The notes under the pieces: generated by a model
The model's database searches: none
Told to the model about the DNA's origin: nothing
Seen by the model: only the letters and a program-made list of their open reading frames with translations
Made by a program: the position numbers and the translations under genes
Assembly: GCA_024236015.1 (NCBI GenBank)
Contig: JACKLK010000012.1
Coordinates: 62,001 to 126,000 of the forward strand
Source: Rhodoferax sp.
GTDB taxonomy: Bacteria; Pseudomonadota; Gammaproteobacteria; Burkholderiales; Burkholderiaceae_C
Reading direction: 5' to 3'
Length of the DNA stretch: 64,000 nt
Shown: positions 50,297 through 58,221 of the stretch, in pieces
Layout: each line of letters starts with the position of its first letter
How positions within the stretch are numbered: the first letter of the stretch is position 1

Positions 50297-51025
50297 ATGT
50301 CAAACGAACTCTCCCTGCACCATCGACGGCGCCCGCCCTCCGACGCCGAGGTCGCGGCCATTCCCTGGATGGCGGTACTGGACGACGCGCAACGCGAGCG
50401 CGTGTTGTCCGAGCTCAAGGTCGGCGATGCCCTGCCCGGCGACTATGTCTGCCGCACCGGACGCCATGTCACCTACTGGTTCGGCGTCGTCGACGGCCTG
50501 CTCAAGATGAGCAGCGACACCTTCGACGGCCATTCGATGACCTTCACCGGCCTGCCGCCCGGCGGCTGGTTCGGCGAAGGCACGGCGCTCAAGCGCGAAC
50601 CCTACCGCTACAACATCCAGGCGCTGCGCAAGAGCATCGTGGCCGGCCTGCCGGTCGACACCTTCCACTGGCTGCTCGACCACTCCATCGGCTTCAATCG
50701 TTTCGTCATGAACCAGATCAACGAGCGGCTGGGGCAGTTCATCGCCGCGCGCGAGATCGACCGCATGGGCAACCCGGACCTGCGCGTGGCGCGCAGCCTG
50801 GCGGCGCTGTTCCATCCCGTGTTGTATCCGGGTGTCGGCGAAGTGCTGCGCATCACGCAGCAGGAACTGGCCTTCCTGGTGGGCCTGTCACGCCAGCGCG
50901 TCAACGAGGCGCTGCGTGCCTTGCAGGAGCAAGGCATGATCCGGGTGGAATACGGCGGCCTGCGCGTGCTCAACCTCGACGACCTGCGCTCGCGCGTCTT
51001 TCCCCGCACCGAACCGACGACATGA
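50297..51025 (+). CDS. Crp/Fnr family transcriptional regulator
   Basis: A 242-residue regulator. The N-terminal cyclic-nucleotide-type beta barrel includes VGDALPGDYVCRTGRHVTYWFGVVDGLLKMSS and GLPPGGWFGEGTALKREPYRYN; the C-terminal winged helix is ITQQELAFLVGLSRQRVNEALRALQEQGMIRVEYGGLRVLN. There is no N-terminal Cys cluster, so it is not an Fnr-type oxygen sensor. The recognition helix SRQRVNEAL resembles that of Crp (SRETVGRIL position). It is divergent from the synthetase-Liv operon and probably activates it and controls itself through the site at 50205-50220. Confidence 0.9.
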   Translation: MSNELSLHHRRRPPSDAEVAAIPWMAVLDDAQRERVLSELKVGDALPGDYVCRTGRHVTYWFGVVDGLLKMSSDTFDGHSMTFTGLPPGGWFGEGTALKREPYRYNIQALRKSIVAGLPVDTFHWLLDHSIGFNRFVMNQINERLGQFIAAREIDRMGNPDLRVARSLAALFHPVLYPGVGEVLRITQQELAFLVGLSRQRVNEALRALQEQGMIRVEYGGLRVLNLDDLRSRVFPRTEPTT

Positions 51026-51936
51026 CCAAACCCGACGCTCCCCCCGGCTTCCAGCGCGCACCGCGCCCGGCCCATGCACCCACGCGCAACCCGGCGCGGG
51101 CCCCTGCTGCGGGCGGCGCCACGACCAGCCGCCTGAACAAGCGCATGGCCGAACTGGGCATGGCCTCGCGGCGCGAGGCCGACGACTGGATCGCCCGCGG
51201 CTGGGTGCGGGTCAACGGCAAGCCGGCCGAAATGGGCATGCAGGTCAGCCCGTCGGACCGCATCGAGATCACCAAACAGGCCCAGGGCCAGCAGGCCAAC
51301 CAGGTGACCATCCTGGTGAACAAGCCGATGGGCATCGTCAGCGGGCAGGCCGAGGACGGCCATCTCCCGGCCATCACCCTGGTCCAGCCCCAGAACCGCT
51401 GGGCCGACGACAACGCACGCTTTTTCTTTCACCCGAAACAGTTGCAGAGCCTGGTACCCGCCGGGCGGCTGGACATCGATTCCATCGGACTGCTGGTGCT
51501 GACCCAGGACGGCCGCATCGCGCGCCAGCTCATCGGCGAGGACTCGGTGATGGAAAAGGAATACCTGGTGCGGGTGAGTTTCACCGGCCTGGCCACGGAC
51601 CATGCGCCCGCGGGCGATGCCGCGTTGCAGGAGATTCGCGAACACGACCCGGTGACCCAGAATGTGCAGGCGGTGTTTCCGCCCGAACGCCTGGCGCTGC
51701 TGCGCCACGGCCTGACGCTCGACGGCCAGCCGCTCAAGCCCGCCAGGGTCAGCTGGCAGAACCCGGAACAGCTGCGCGTGGTGCTCACCGAAGGCAAGAA
51801 GCGCCAGATCCGGCGCATGTGCGAACTGGTCGGACTCAAGGTGGTCGGGCTCAAGCGGGTGCGCATCGGCAAGGTGATGCTGGGCAACCTGCCGCTGGGG
51901 CAGTGGCGCTATCTGGCGCCACACGAACGGTTCTGA
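51022..51936 (+). CDS. Pseudouridine synthase, RsuA/RluB/RluF family
   Basis: A 304-residue RNA-modifying enzyme. After a 35-residue basic, Pro-rich leader comes an S4 RNA-binding domain (RLNKRMAELGMASRREADDWIARGWVRVNG), then the catalytic domain with VNKPMGIVSGQ, PAGRLDIDSIGLLVLTQDGRIARQL (catalytic Asp in RLDIDS) and EGKKRQIRRMCELVGLKVVGLKRVRIG. KPMGIVSGQ and the length favour RluF-like 23S rRNA or tRNA targets, but this is not certain. ATG overlaps the regulator's stop (ATGA), so they may be co-transcribed. Confidence 0.9.
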   Translation: MTKPDAPPGFQRAPRPAHAPTRNPARAPAAGGATTSRLNKRMAELGMASRREADDWIARGWVRVNGKPAEMGMQVSPSDRIEITKQAQGQQANQVTILVNKPMGIVSGQAEDGHLPAITLVQPQNRWADDNARFFFHPKQLQSLVPAGRLDIDSIGLLVLTQDGRIARQLIGEDSVMEKEYLVRVSFTGLATDHAPAGDAALQEIREHDPVTQNVQAVFPPERLALLRHGLTLDGQPLKPARVSWQNPEQLRVVLTEGKKRQIRRMCELVGLKVVGLKRVRIGKVMLGNLPLGQWRYLAPHERF

Positions 51937-53192
51937 TGGCCGGCCATGTCCGCCCGTCCGACCTGCGCGCCGCCGCACGCCTGGCCACGCAAGCAACACT
52001 GGGTACGTCCGGCATAGTCGAAGGCGTGCACCAATCCGTCTGGCGCACCCTGGGAGCGCCCGGCGGCGCACAGAGCGACCGCACCCGTGGCCTGACCGGC
52101 CTGGTCTACCGCTGCGTGAACGGCATCACGCAGGCCGTGGGCGCGGGGCTGGACACCGCGCTGGCCCGCCTCGAGCCGCTGCTGGGTGCCATGGATGCCG
52201 CGCCAGCCGACTCCACGCAACGGCTGGCGGTGCTGGCCGCACTCAACGGGGTCATCGGCGACCGGCTGCAGGCCGACGCCAATCCGCTGGCGCTGCCGAT
52301 GACGCTGCAGTTCGACAGCCGCACCATCGATCCGGACGCGCCACCGCCGGCCGGCGCGGTCGGCGGCAGGCTCGTACTGCTGGTGCATGGCCTGTGCATG
52401 AACGACCGGCAATGGCAGACCTGGCGCACGGCCGCCGACGGTTCGCTGCAACCGGGCCTGGACCATGGCCAGGCCCTGGCGCAGGCCCAGGGCTTCACGC
52501 CGCTGTACCTGCGCTACAACACCGGCCGACCCATCTGCGACAACGGGCGCGAGTTGTCGGCGCTGCTGCAGCGCCTGCTCGCCGCCTGGCCGGTGCCGGT
52601 CGACGATCTGGTCGTCGTCGCGCACAGCATGGGCGGGCTGGTGACACGCAGCGCGGTGCATCAGGCGCAGCAGGCCGGCCAGGACTGGCACCAGCGGCTC
52701 ACGCGCATCGTGTTCCTGGGCACGCCGCACCACGGCGCGCCGCTCGAGCGCGCCGGGAACTGGGTCGACGTGCTACTGGGCAGCACACCCTGGTCGGCGC
52801 CGTTCGGGCGGCTGGCGCGCCTGCGCAGCAGCGGCATCACCGACCTGCGCCATGGCACGCTGCTCGCCGGCGACAGGGCCGGTGGCGACCGCTTCGCGCG
52901 CCGCGCCGACCGCCGGCTCCCGGTGCCGCTGCCGGCCGGCGTCGCCTGCCTGGCGGTGGCCGCGACGCTGGCCGGCCGGCGCAGCCGGGTCGCCGAGCGC
53001 CTGCTCGGCGACGGGCTGGTGCCGCTGCGCAGCGCGCTCGGCCGGCATGACGAACCGGCGCGGGCGCTGGCCTTCGCTGCGCACGCGCAGAAAATCGTCT
53101 ACCGCACCGGCCACATGCAGCTGCTGAGCGACCCTGCGGTCGGGCGCATCGTCTCCGACTGGCTGGCGCAGCACCCCACGGCGCGGCACTGA
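51936..53192 (+). CDS. Alpha/beta hydrolase (triacylglycerol lipase-like)
   Basis: A 418-residue protein with an alpha/beta-hydrolase core in the second half: LVLLVHGLCMNDRQW (oxyanion region), PVDDLVVVAHSMGGLVTRSAVHQA (nucleophile Ser in HSMGG), FLGTPHHGAPLERAGNWVDVLL, and a late VPLRSALGRHD / GHMQLLSDP for the acid and His. The first 110 residues are helical and of unknown role. No signal peptide is seen, so it is probably cytoplasmic; an ester or PHA-type substrate is possible. It begins on the last base of the synthase stop (TGATG). Confidence 0.82.
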   Translation: MAGHVRPSDLRAAARLATQATLGTSGIVEGVHQSVWRTLGAPGGAQSDRTRGLTGLVYRCVNGITQAVGAGLDTALARLEPLLGAMDAAPADSTQRLAVLAALNGVIGDRLQADANPLALPMTLQFDSRTIDPDAPPPAGAVGGRLVLLVHGLCMNDRQWQTWRTAADGSLQPGLDHGQALAQAQGFTPLYLRYNTGRPICDNGRELSALLQRLLAAWPVPVDDLVVVAHSMGGLVTRSAVHQAQQAGQDWHQRLTRIVFLGTPHHGAPLERAGNWVDVLLGSTPWSAPFGRLARLRSSGITDLRHGTLLAGDRAGGDRFARRADRRLPVPLPAGVACLAVAATLAGRRSRVAERLLGDGLVPLRSALGRHDEPARALAFAAHAQKIVYRTGHMQLLSDPAVGRIVSDWLAQHPTARH

Positions 53193-53429
53193 CAGGCGCA
53201 TGATTGGCGCGCCCGGCACGCGCCGGTGGCGCCGTTGCCGCAGGGGGCACTCTCCTACATTTCGCGACGGCGAGTTACTACAGCCAGTGCGCGCAGGCCG
53301 ACCGACACTGCAGTCATCCTTCGCACCATCGGACCTCGGAACCAGGCCGCGGGCGCGAAGGCCGCGGCCGCCATCGCAACACGGTGCGGCACCGAGCAAG
53401 CGACAAGCACATCCACAGGAGGAAACATC

Positions 53430-53603
53430 ATGCTGTACTGGGCCCTGATCTTCTTGGTCGTCTCCATCATCGCCGGCGTCTTCGGCTTCACCGGAATTTC
53501 GGCCGCCACGGCTGGCATCGCCAAGATCCTGTTCTTCATCGCCATCGTGGTGTTCCTGGTCTTCCTGGTACTGGCGCTGATGGGGGGTGCCCTCGTGTTA
53601 TGA
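53430..53603 (+). CDS. DUF1328 small membrane protein (YtjA family)
   Basis: A 57-residue protein with two membrane helices: MLYWALIFLVVSIIAGVFGFTGI and ILFFIAIVVFLVFLVLALMG. It matches the DUF1328 (YtjA) family of unknown function, often induced by stress. A strong AGGAGG lies about 6 nt before the ATG. The 237-nt gap upstream shows no gene. Confidence 0.9.
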   Translation: MLYWALIFLVVSIIAGVFGFTGISAATAGIAKILFFIAIVVFLVFLVLALMGGALVL

Positions 53604-53612
53604 CCCGGCACC

Positions 53613-53639
53613 GCCCGGGCCGGAAATCGCGGCCCGGGC
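53613..53639 (+). terminator. Hairpin after the DUF1328 gene
   Basis: Ten-base arms GCCCGGGCCG (53613-53622) and CGGCCCGGGC (53630-53639) with loop GAAATCG, 10 nt after the stop. No T-run follows, so it may act with Rho or only protect the RNA end. Confidence 0.5.
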
Positions 53640-53676
53640 CGCGGCGGCTGCCTGCGCCGGCCGCCGTCGCAGGGTA

Positions 53677-53702
53677 TTGAAAGCCATGCCATCGCCCATA
53701 AT
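53677..53702 (+). promoter_or_regulatory. Sigma-32 (RpoH)-type promoter of htpG
   Basis: TTGAAA (53677-53682), 12 nt, CCCATAAT (53695-53702), close to the RpoH consensus CTTGAAA / CCCCATnT. It lies about 75 nt before the htpG start, as expected for a heat-shock gene. Confidence 0.75.
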
Positions 53703-53777
53703 TGAGGGTTTTCGATGGCATGGCCGTGACGCTCGAGCGCTCCGCCATGCCGTATCACCGACCGAGAGCGGAGTTCC

Positions 53778-55772
53778 ATGAGCAAACAAACCCTATCCTT
53801 TCAGGCCGAAGTCGCGCAGCTGCTGCACCTGGTCACGCATTCCCTGTATTCCAACAAGGAGATCTTCCTGCGCGAGCTGATCTCCAATGCGTCGGATGCC
53901 TGCGACAAGCTGCGTTTCGAGGCCATCAACGACCCCGCCCTGTTCGAGGACGCACCCAACCTGGACGTGCGCATCGAGCTCGACAAGAAGGCGCGCACGC
54001 TGACCATCACCGACAACGGCATCGGCATGACCGAGCAGGAAGCGATCGACAACCTGGGCACGATCGCCAAGAGCGGCACCAAGGACTTCGTCTCGCGCCT
54101 GACCGGCGACCAGAAGGCCGACTCCCAGCTGATCGGCCAGTTCGGCGTGGGTTTCTACTCCGGCTTCATCGTCGCCGACAAGATCACCGTCGAGTCGCGC
54201 CGCGCCGGCATGGAGAAGCAACACGGCGTGCGCTGGATCAGCGGCGGCAGCGGTGACTTCCAGGTCGAGACCATCGAGCGCGCGCAACGCGGCACCAGCG
54301 TCACGCTGCACCTGCGCGAAGACGCCGAGGAATACACCGGCGCCTGGAAGGTCAAGAGCATCATCGGCAAATATTCCGACCACATCAGCCTGCCCATCCT
54401 GATGCGCAAGGAAGAATGGAAGGAAGGCGAGAAGATCGACGGCGACGAGTCCGGCGCCACCACGGGCGGCGAGATGGTGGTCACCGACGAGTGGGAGACC
54501 GTCAACAAGGCCAATGCGATCTGGTCGCGTCCCAAGAAGGACATCACGCCCGAGCAATACAACGATTTCTACAAGCAGATCAGCCACGACTTCGAGGATC
54601 CGCTGGCCCACACCCATAACCGGGTCGAAGGCAGCACCGAATACACGCAGCTGCTGTACATCCCGTCCAAGGCGCCGTTCGACCTGTGGAACCGCGACAA
54701 GAAGGGCGGGCTCAAGCTCTACGTCAAGCGCGTGTTCATCATGGACGACGCCGAGGCGCTGCTGCCCACCTATCTGCGTTTCGTCAAGGGTGTGGTCGAC
54801 TCGTCCGACCTGCCGCTCAACGTCAGCCGCGAACTGCTGCAGGAAAGCCGCGACGTGCGTGCGATCCGCGAAGGCTGCACCAAGCGCGTGCTCAGCATGC
54901 TCGAGGACATGGCGCGCAACAACAAGCCGGTCGAGGCGGAGAAACCCGCTGAAGGCGCCGACGGTGTCACCGACGTGGTCAGTGAGGAAGACAAGGCGGC
55001 CGCCGCCGCGAACGCCGGCAAATACACGAAGTTCTACGCCGAGTTCGGCGCCGTGCTCAAGGAAGGCGTGGGCGAGGACTTCACGAACAAGGACCGACTG
55101 GCCAAGCTGCTGCGTTTCGCGTCCACCCAATCGGACAGCCCCAGTGTCGGATTCGCCGACTACAAGGCGCGCATGAAGGAAGGCCAGGAGGCGATCTACT
55201 ACATCACCGCCGACTCGCTGGCCGCGGCGAAGAACAGCCCGCAACTCGAGGTGTTCAAGAAAAAGGGCATCGAGGTGCTGCTGATGACCGACCGGGTCGA
55301 CGAGTGGGCGCTGAACTACCTGACCGAATTCGACGGCACACCGCTGCAAAGCGTGGCCAAGGGTGCGGTCGACCTGGGCAAGCTGCAGGACGAGGCCGAG
55401 AAAAAAGCGGCCGAGGAAGCGGCCGAGGCCTTCAAGCCCCTGCTCGCCAAGCTCAAGGAGGCGCTCAAGGACAAGGCCGAAGACGTGCGCGTGACCACGC
55501 GCCTGGTCGACAGCCCGGCCTGCCTGGTGGTCAAGGACCACGGCATGAGCACGCAACTCGCGCGCATGCTCAAGCAGGCCGGCCAGCAGGCCCCCGAGGT
55601 CAAGCCGGTGCTCGAGGTCAATGCCGAACACGCGCTGGTCAAGAAGCTGGACGGCTCGGTGCATTTCAACGACCTGGCCCACATCCTGTTCGACCAGGCG
55701 CTGCTGGCCGAAGGTGGCCTGCCGGATGATCCGGCGGCGTACGTCAAACGTGTCAATGCGCTGCTGACCTGA
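53778..55772 (+). CDS. htpG: Molecular chaperone HtpG (Hsp90)
   Basis: A 664-residue Hsp90. Seen: FLRELISNASDACDKLRFEA, LTITDNGIGMTEQEAIDNLGTIAKSG, LIGQFGVGFYSGFIVADKI (ATP lid), then the middle domain with NRVEGSTEYTQLLYIPSKAPFDLW, LYVKRVFIMDDAEALLPTYLRFVKGVVDSSDLPLNVSRELLQ. A linker of about 28 residues rich in Glu/Ala (EAEKPAEGADGVTDVVSEED) makes it longer than the 624 residues of E. coli HtpG. Cytoplasmic ATP-dependent chaperone. ATG at 53778, single gene with its own heat-shock promoter. Confidence 0.97.
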   Translation: MSKQTLSFQAEVAQLLHLVTHSLYSNKEIFLRELISNASDACDKLRFEAINDPALFEDAPNLDVRIELDKKARTLTITDNGIGMTEQEAIDNLGTIAKSGTKDFVSRLTGDQKADSQLIGQFGVGFYSGFIVADKITVESRRAGMEKQHGVRWISGGSGDFQVETIERAQRGTSVTLHLREDAEEYTGAWKVKSIIGKYSDHISLPILMRKEEWKEGEKIDGDESGATTGGEMVVTDEWETVNKANAIWSRPKKDITPEQYNDFYKQISHDFEDPLAHTHNRVEGSTEYTQLLYIPSKAPFDLWNRDKKGGLKLYVKRVFIMDDAEALLPTYLRFVKGVVDSSDLPLNVSRELLQESRDVRAIREGCTKRVLSMLEDMARNNKPVEAEKPAEGADGVTDVVSEEDKAAAAANAGKYTKFYAEFGAVLKEGVGEDFTNKDRLAKLLRFASTQSDSPSVGFADYKARMKEGQEAIYYITADSLAAAKNSPQLEVFKKKGIEVLLMTDRVDEWALNYLTEFDGTPLQSVAKGAVDLGKLQDEAEKKAAEEAAEAFKPLLAKLKEALKDKAEDVRVTTRLVDSPACLVVKDHGMSTQLARMLKQAGQQAPEVKPVLEVNAEHALVKKLDGSVHFNDLAHILFDQALLAEGGLPDDPAAYVKRVNALLT

Positions 55773-55779
55773 GCTGCGG

Positions 55780-56019
55780 TCACGGGCCGGCCGCACCGCC
55801 GGTGCGCGCCCGGTCCAGCCGCGAGGCCCAGCGCTGCAGCATGGGCCGCAGATGCAGGAATCCGCGGTAGGCCTATTCCATCAGCCAGCTCGCCCCCGGC
55901 AGTCGACCGGCGCGTGCGAGCCAGCGCCAGCGCGGCAACAACGCCCACATCGCCAGAACGGCCGGCGCACCGTCGAGCAGGCGACCGTCGGCCTGGCGCA
56001 CATGGAACCGCGCCAGCGT
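55780..56019 (-). pseudogene. Remnant of a DCC-family (DUF393) thiol-disulfide oxidoreductase-like gene
   Basis: Directly after the photolyase stop and in the same reading frame, 80 codons read as the C-terminal half of a DCC-family protein: FHVRQADGRLLDGAPAVLA, MWALLPRWRWLARAGRLPG, then an in-frame TAG (55873-55875), then AYRGFLHLRPMLQRWASRL before the natural-looking TGA at 55780. The N-terminal half, which holds the DxxCxxC motif, is absent. The gene is therefore truncated and interrupted. DCC genes often lie beside photolyase or cryptochrome genes. Confidence 0.6.
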
Positions 56020-57576
56020 TCAGCCATGGGCGGGCACTCCGACCGCACCGCGCCGTATCGCCGCGGCGCGATCACGCACCGTCTGCCGCTGCGCATCGTC
56101 CAGCCGCGCCAGGTTCTTCACCTGCAAGGCCATGCGCGGATTGCCCGCCAGCAAGGTTTCGTGGCGCAGCAGGAAGTCCCAATACAGGGTCGTGAACGGG
56201 CAGGCTGTATCGCCGGTGCGCTGCGCGGGGTCGTATCGGCAACCCTTGCAGTGCGGGCCCATGCGGGCCATGTAGTTGCCGGTGGCCGCATACGGCTTGC
56301 TCGCCATCAGGCCGCCGTCGGCGTATTGGCTCATGCCCAGCGTGTTGGGCAACTCGACCCATTCGACGGCGTCCACGTACATGCCCAGGTACCAGGCGTG
56401 CACCTGGGCCGGTGCGACGCCCAGCAGCATCGCGTACAGCCCGGTCACCATCAGGCGCTGGATGTGGTGGGCATAACCCTGCTGCACCGTCTGCGTGATC
56501 GCATCGTGCAGGCAGGCCATGTCGGTGTCGCCATTCCAGTACCAGGCCGGCAGGTCCTGGTCGCCACCGAGCGCATTGAGATCCCGGTAGCCCGGCATCT
56601 GCGACCAGTAGATGCCGCGCACGTATTCGCGCCAGCCCAGGATCTGGCGCACGAAACCCTCGGCCGCCGCCAGCGGCGCGTCGCCGGCCCGGTACGCGGC
56701 TTCGGCCCGGGCCACCACCTCGCGCGGATCGAGCAGCTTGAGGTTCAGCGCGGCGGACAGGTGGGCGTGGTAGAGCCAGGGCTGGCCGGGCCACATCGCA
56801 TCCTGGTAACGGCCGAACAGCGGCAGCCGCTCGGCGATGAAGGCGTCGAGCGCCTGCAGCGCCTGCTGCCGCGTGACCGGCCAGGCAAAGCCGTCGACCG
56901 TGCCGGGATGGTTCGCGAACCGCTGTTGCACCGTGGCCATGACCTCGCGCGTGATCGCATCGGGCGCACAGCGGCTGCGCGCAGGCACCCGACCGGGCCC
57001 CGCGGAACCAAAAGCCTTGCGGTTGTCGGCGTCGAAGTTCCACTGACCGCCGGCCGGCGCGTCGCCGTCCATCAGCACACGGTGGCGCCGGCGCTGCTCC
57101 CGGTAGAAATACTCCATGCGCAGGGTCTTGCGGTTCTGCGCGTAGCCGGCAAAGGCGCGTTGACTGACGTAGAAATGGCGGTCCTCGCGCACCTCCAGCG
57201 GCACGGCGGCGGCATCCGCCACCGCCTGCAGCGCCTGCAACACCCGCCACTCGCCGGGCTCGGTCAGCACCAGCCGCGCGGGCCGCAGCCGTTCGATCGC
57301 GGCCTGCAGTTCCCGCGCCAGGCTGCCCCGGTTGCCGGCATCGTCCAGCCGGGTGTAGTGCAGCGACCGGCCCGCCGCCCGCGTCTCGGCGGCGAAGTGG
57401 CGCATGGCCGAGAGGAACAACACGCTGCGCATCTTGCTGGAGGTCACATGCGTCGACTCCTCGGCGACCTCGGCCATCCACACCGCATCCATGGCGGCAT
57501 CGAAGCCGTCGAACGCCGCCGCGCCGTGGTCGAGCTGGTCGCCGAGCACGATGACCAGCGTGCGCAGTTCAGCCAT
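56020..57576 (-). CDS. FeS-containing photolyase/cryptochrome (PhrB, FeS-BCP family)
   Basis: A 518-residue deoxyribodipyrimidine-photolyase-related protein. Seen: TLVIVLGDQLDH at the N-terminus, YFYREQRRRHRVLM, GFVRQILGWREYVRGIYW, HHIQRLMVTGLYAMLLGVAPAQVHAWYLGMYVDAVEWVELPNTLGMSQYADGG (in parts). Four Cys at 355, 443, 446 and 459 have the same spacing (88, 3, 13) as the [4Fe-4S] ligands of Agrobacterium PhrB (350, 438, 441, 454). That family repairs (6-4) photoproducts using FAD and light. It overlaps the DUF2256 gene by 8 nt. Confidence 0.93.
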   Translation of the reverse strand: MAELRTLVIVLGDQLDHGAAAFDGFDAAMDAVWMAEVAEESTHVTSSKMRSVLFLSAMRHFAAETRAAGRSLHYTRLDDAGNRGSLARELQAAIERLRPARLVLTEPGEWRVLQALQAVADAAAVPLEVREDRHFYVSQRAFAGYAQNRKTLRMEYFYREQRRRHRVLMDGDAPAGGQWNFDADNRKAFGSAGPGRVPARSRCAPDAITREVMATVQQRFANHPGTVDGFAWPVTRQQALQALDAFIAERLPLFGRYQDAMWPGQPWLYHAHLSAALNLKLLDPREVVARAEAAYRAGDAPLAAAEGFVRQILGWREYVRGIYWSQMPGYRDLNALGGDQDLPAWYWNGDTDMACLHDAITQTVQQGYAHHIQRLMVTGLYAMLLGVAPAQVHAWYLGMYVDAVEWVELPNTLGMSQYADGGLMASKPYAATGNYMARMGPHCKGCRYDPAQRTGDTACPFTTLYWDFLLRHETLLAGNPRMALQVKNLARLDDAQRQTVRDRAAAIRRGAVGVPAHG

Positions 57577-57736
57577 GGCGCTGGCGCGACAGCCTGCAGG
57601 CGTCGCTGCAGACCGTCACCACTTCCCAGTTGCGTGCCCAGCGCCGGCGCCAGACCATCGGCCGCCCGCATACGGCGCAAGGCTTGCATGGCAAGGCTGC
57701 CTTGTTGCCCTTGAATCCGTTCGCACGCGCACGCAT
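57569..57736 (-). CDS. DUF2256 small zinc-finger-like protein
   Basis: A 55-residue protein: FKGNKAALPCKPCAVCGRPMVWRRRW then VVTVCSDACR, with Cys in CxxC...CSDAC order, the DUF2256 pattern. This family is regularly encoded beside FeS photolyases; its role is unknown. Start placed at ATG 57736 (MRARANGFKGNKA); the frame is open to 57886 but the extension overlaps the HiPIP gene and is not family-like. Confidence 0.8.
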   Translation of the reverse strand: MRARANGFKGNKAALPCKPCAVCGRPMVWRRRWARNWEVVTVCSDACRLSRQRHG

Positions 57737-57774
57737 GGTCGACACGGGCGTCGCGATCCGCCGGCCGTCGCCGA

Positions 57775-58089
57775 TCAGGCCTTCTTGACCCAGGCGCTGC
57801 ACCAGCCCGGCCCCGCGACCTGCTTGCCGGCGAACAGCGGGCAACCGCCAGCCTTGTCGGTCGGCTTGCCCTGGAACAGCGAGCAATTGGTGCAGACCTG
57901 GCCGGCCGCGTACTTGGGGTACTTCTTGGTGTCCACGCGTTTGGCGTCGGCGACATAACCAAGCGCGGCGGCCTGCGGATTCTTTTCGTCGACCATCTCC
58001 TGCGCCTGGGCCTGGCCGGCGAAAGCGAGGGCCGCACTGGCGGAGGCGGAATGGATCAGGAAGACACGGCGGTTCGAGATGATGGACAT
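57775..58089 (-). CDS. High-potential iron-sulfur protein (HiPIP)
   Basis: A 104-residue exported electron carrier. The N-terminus (ISNRRVFLIHSASASAALAFAGQAQA) is a twin-arginine signal, usual for HiPIP. Cluster ligands are Cys66, Cys69, Cys83 and Cys97 (VCTNCSLFQG, GGCPLF, GPGWCSAW). The ATG at 58089 has AGGAG 5 nt upstream; a GTG at 58095 is less likely. Known HiPIPs feed electrons to photosynthetic or respiratory complexes in the periplasm. It lies upstream of DUF2256 and the photolyase on the same strand, divergent from the MerR regulator. Confidence 0.92.
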   Translation of the reverse strand: MSIISNRRVFLIHSASASAALAFAGQAQAQEMVDEKNPQAAALGYVADAKRVDTKKYPKYAAGQVCTNCSLFQGKPTDKAGGCPLFAGKQVAGPGWCSAWVKKA

Positions 58090-58140
58090 AAACACTCCTG
58101 GTAGGTCATGACTTGAAGCCTCGAGTATAGAAATTACAGA

Positions 58141-58215
58141 TTCAATTCCGTTTCAATATATGATTCAACCCTGAAAATACTCCGATATTCCTCGTCAAAA
58201 CCAGTTCAATTTGAA
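58141..58215. promoter_or_regulatory. Phased TTCAA repeats and TTCAA-T-TTGAA palindrome in divergent promoter
   Basis: TTCAA occurs at 58141, 58152 and 58164, i.e. spaced 11 and 12 bp, one helix turn apart. A fourth TTCAA at 58205 forms, with TTGAA at 58211, an 11-bp palindrome ending 7 nt before the MerR start. The region is markedly AT-rich against its surroundings. CarH/LitR-type regulators bind 11-bp direct repeats, so this is a good operator candidate for the adjacent gene, covering both divergent promoters. Confidence 0.55.
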
Positions 58216-58221
58216 TAGAGC

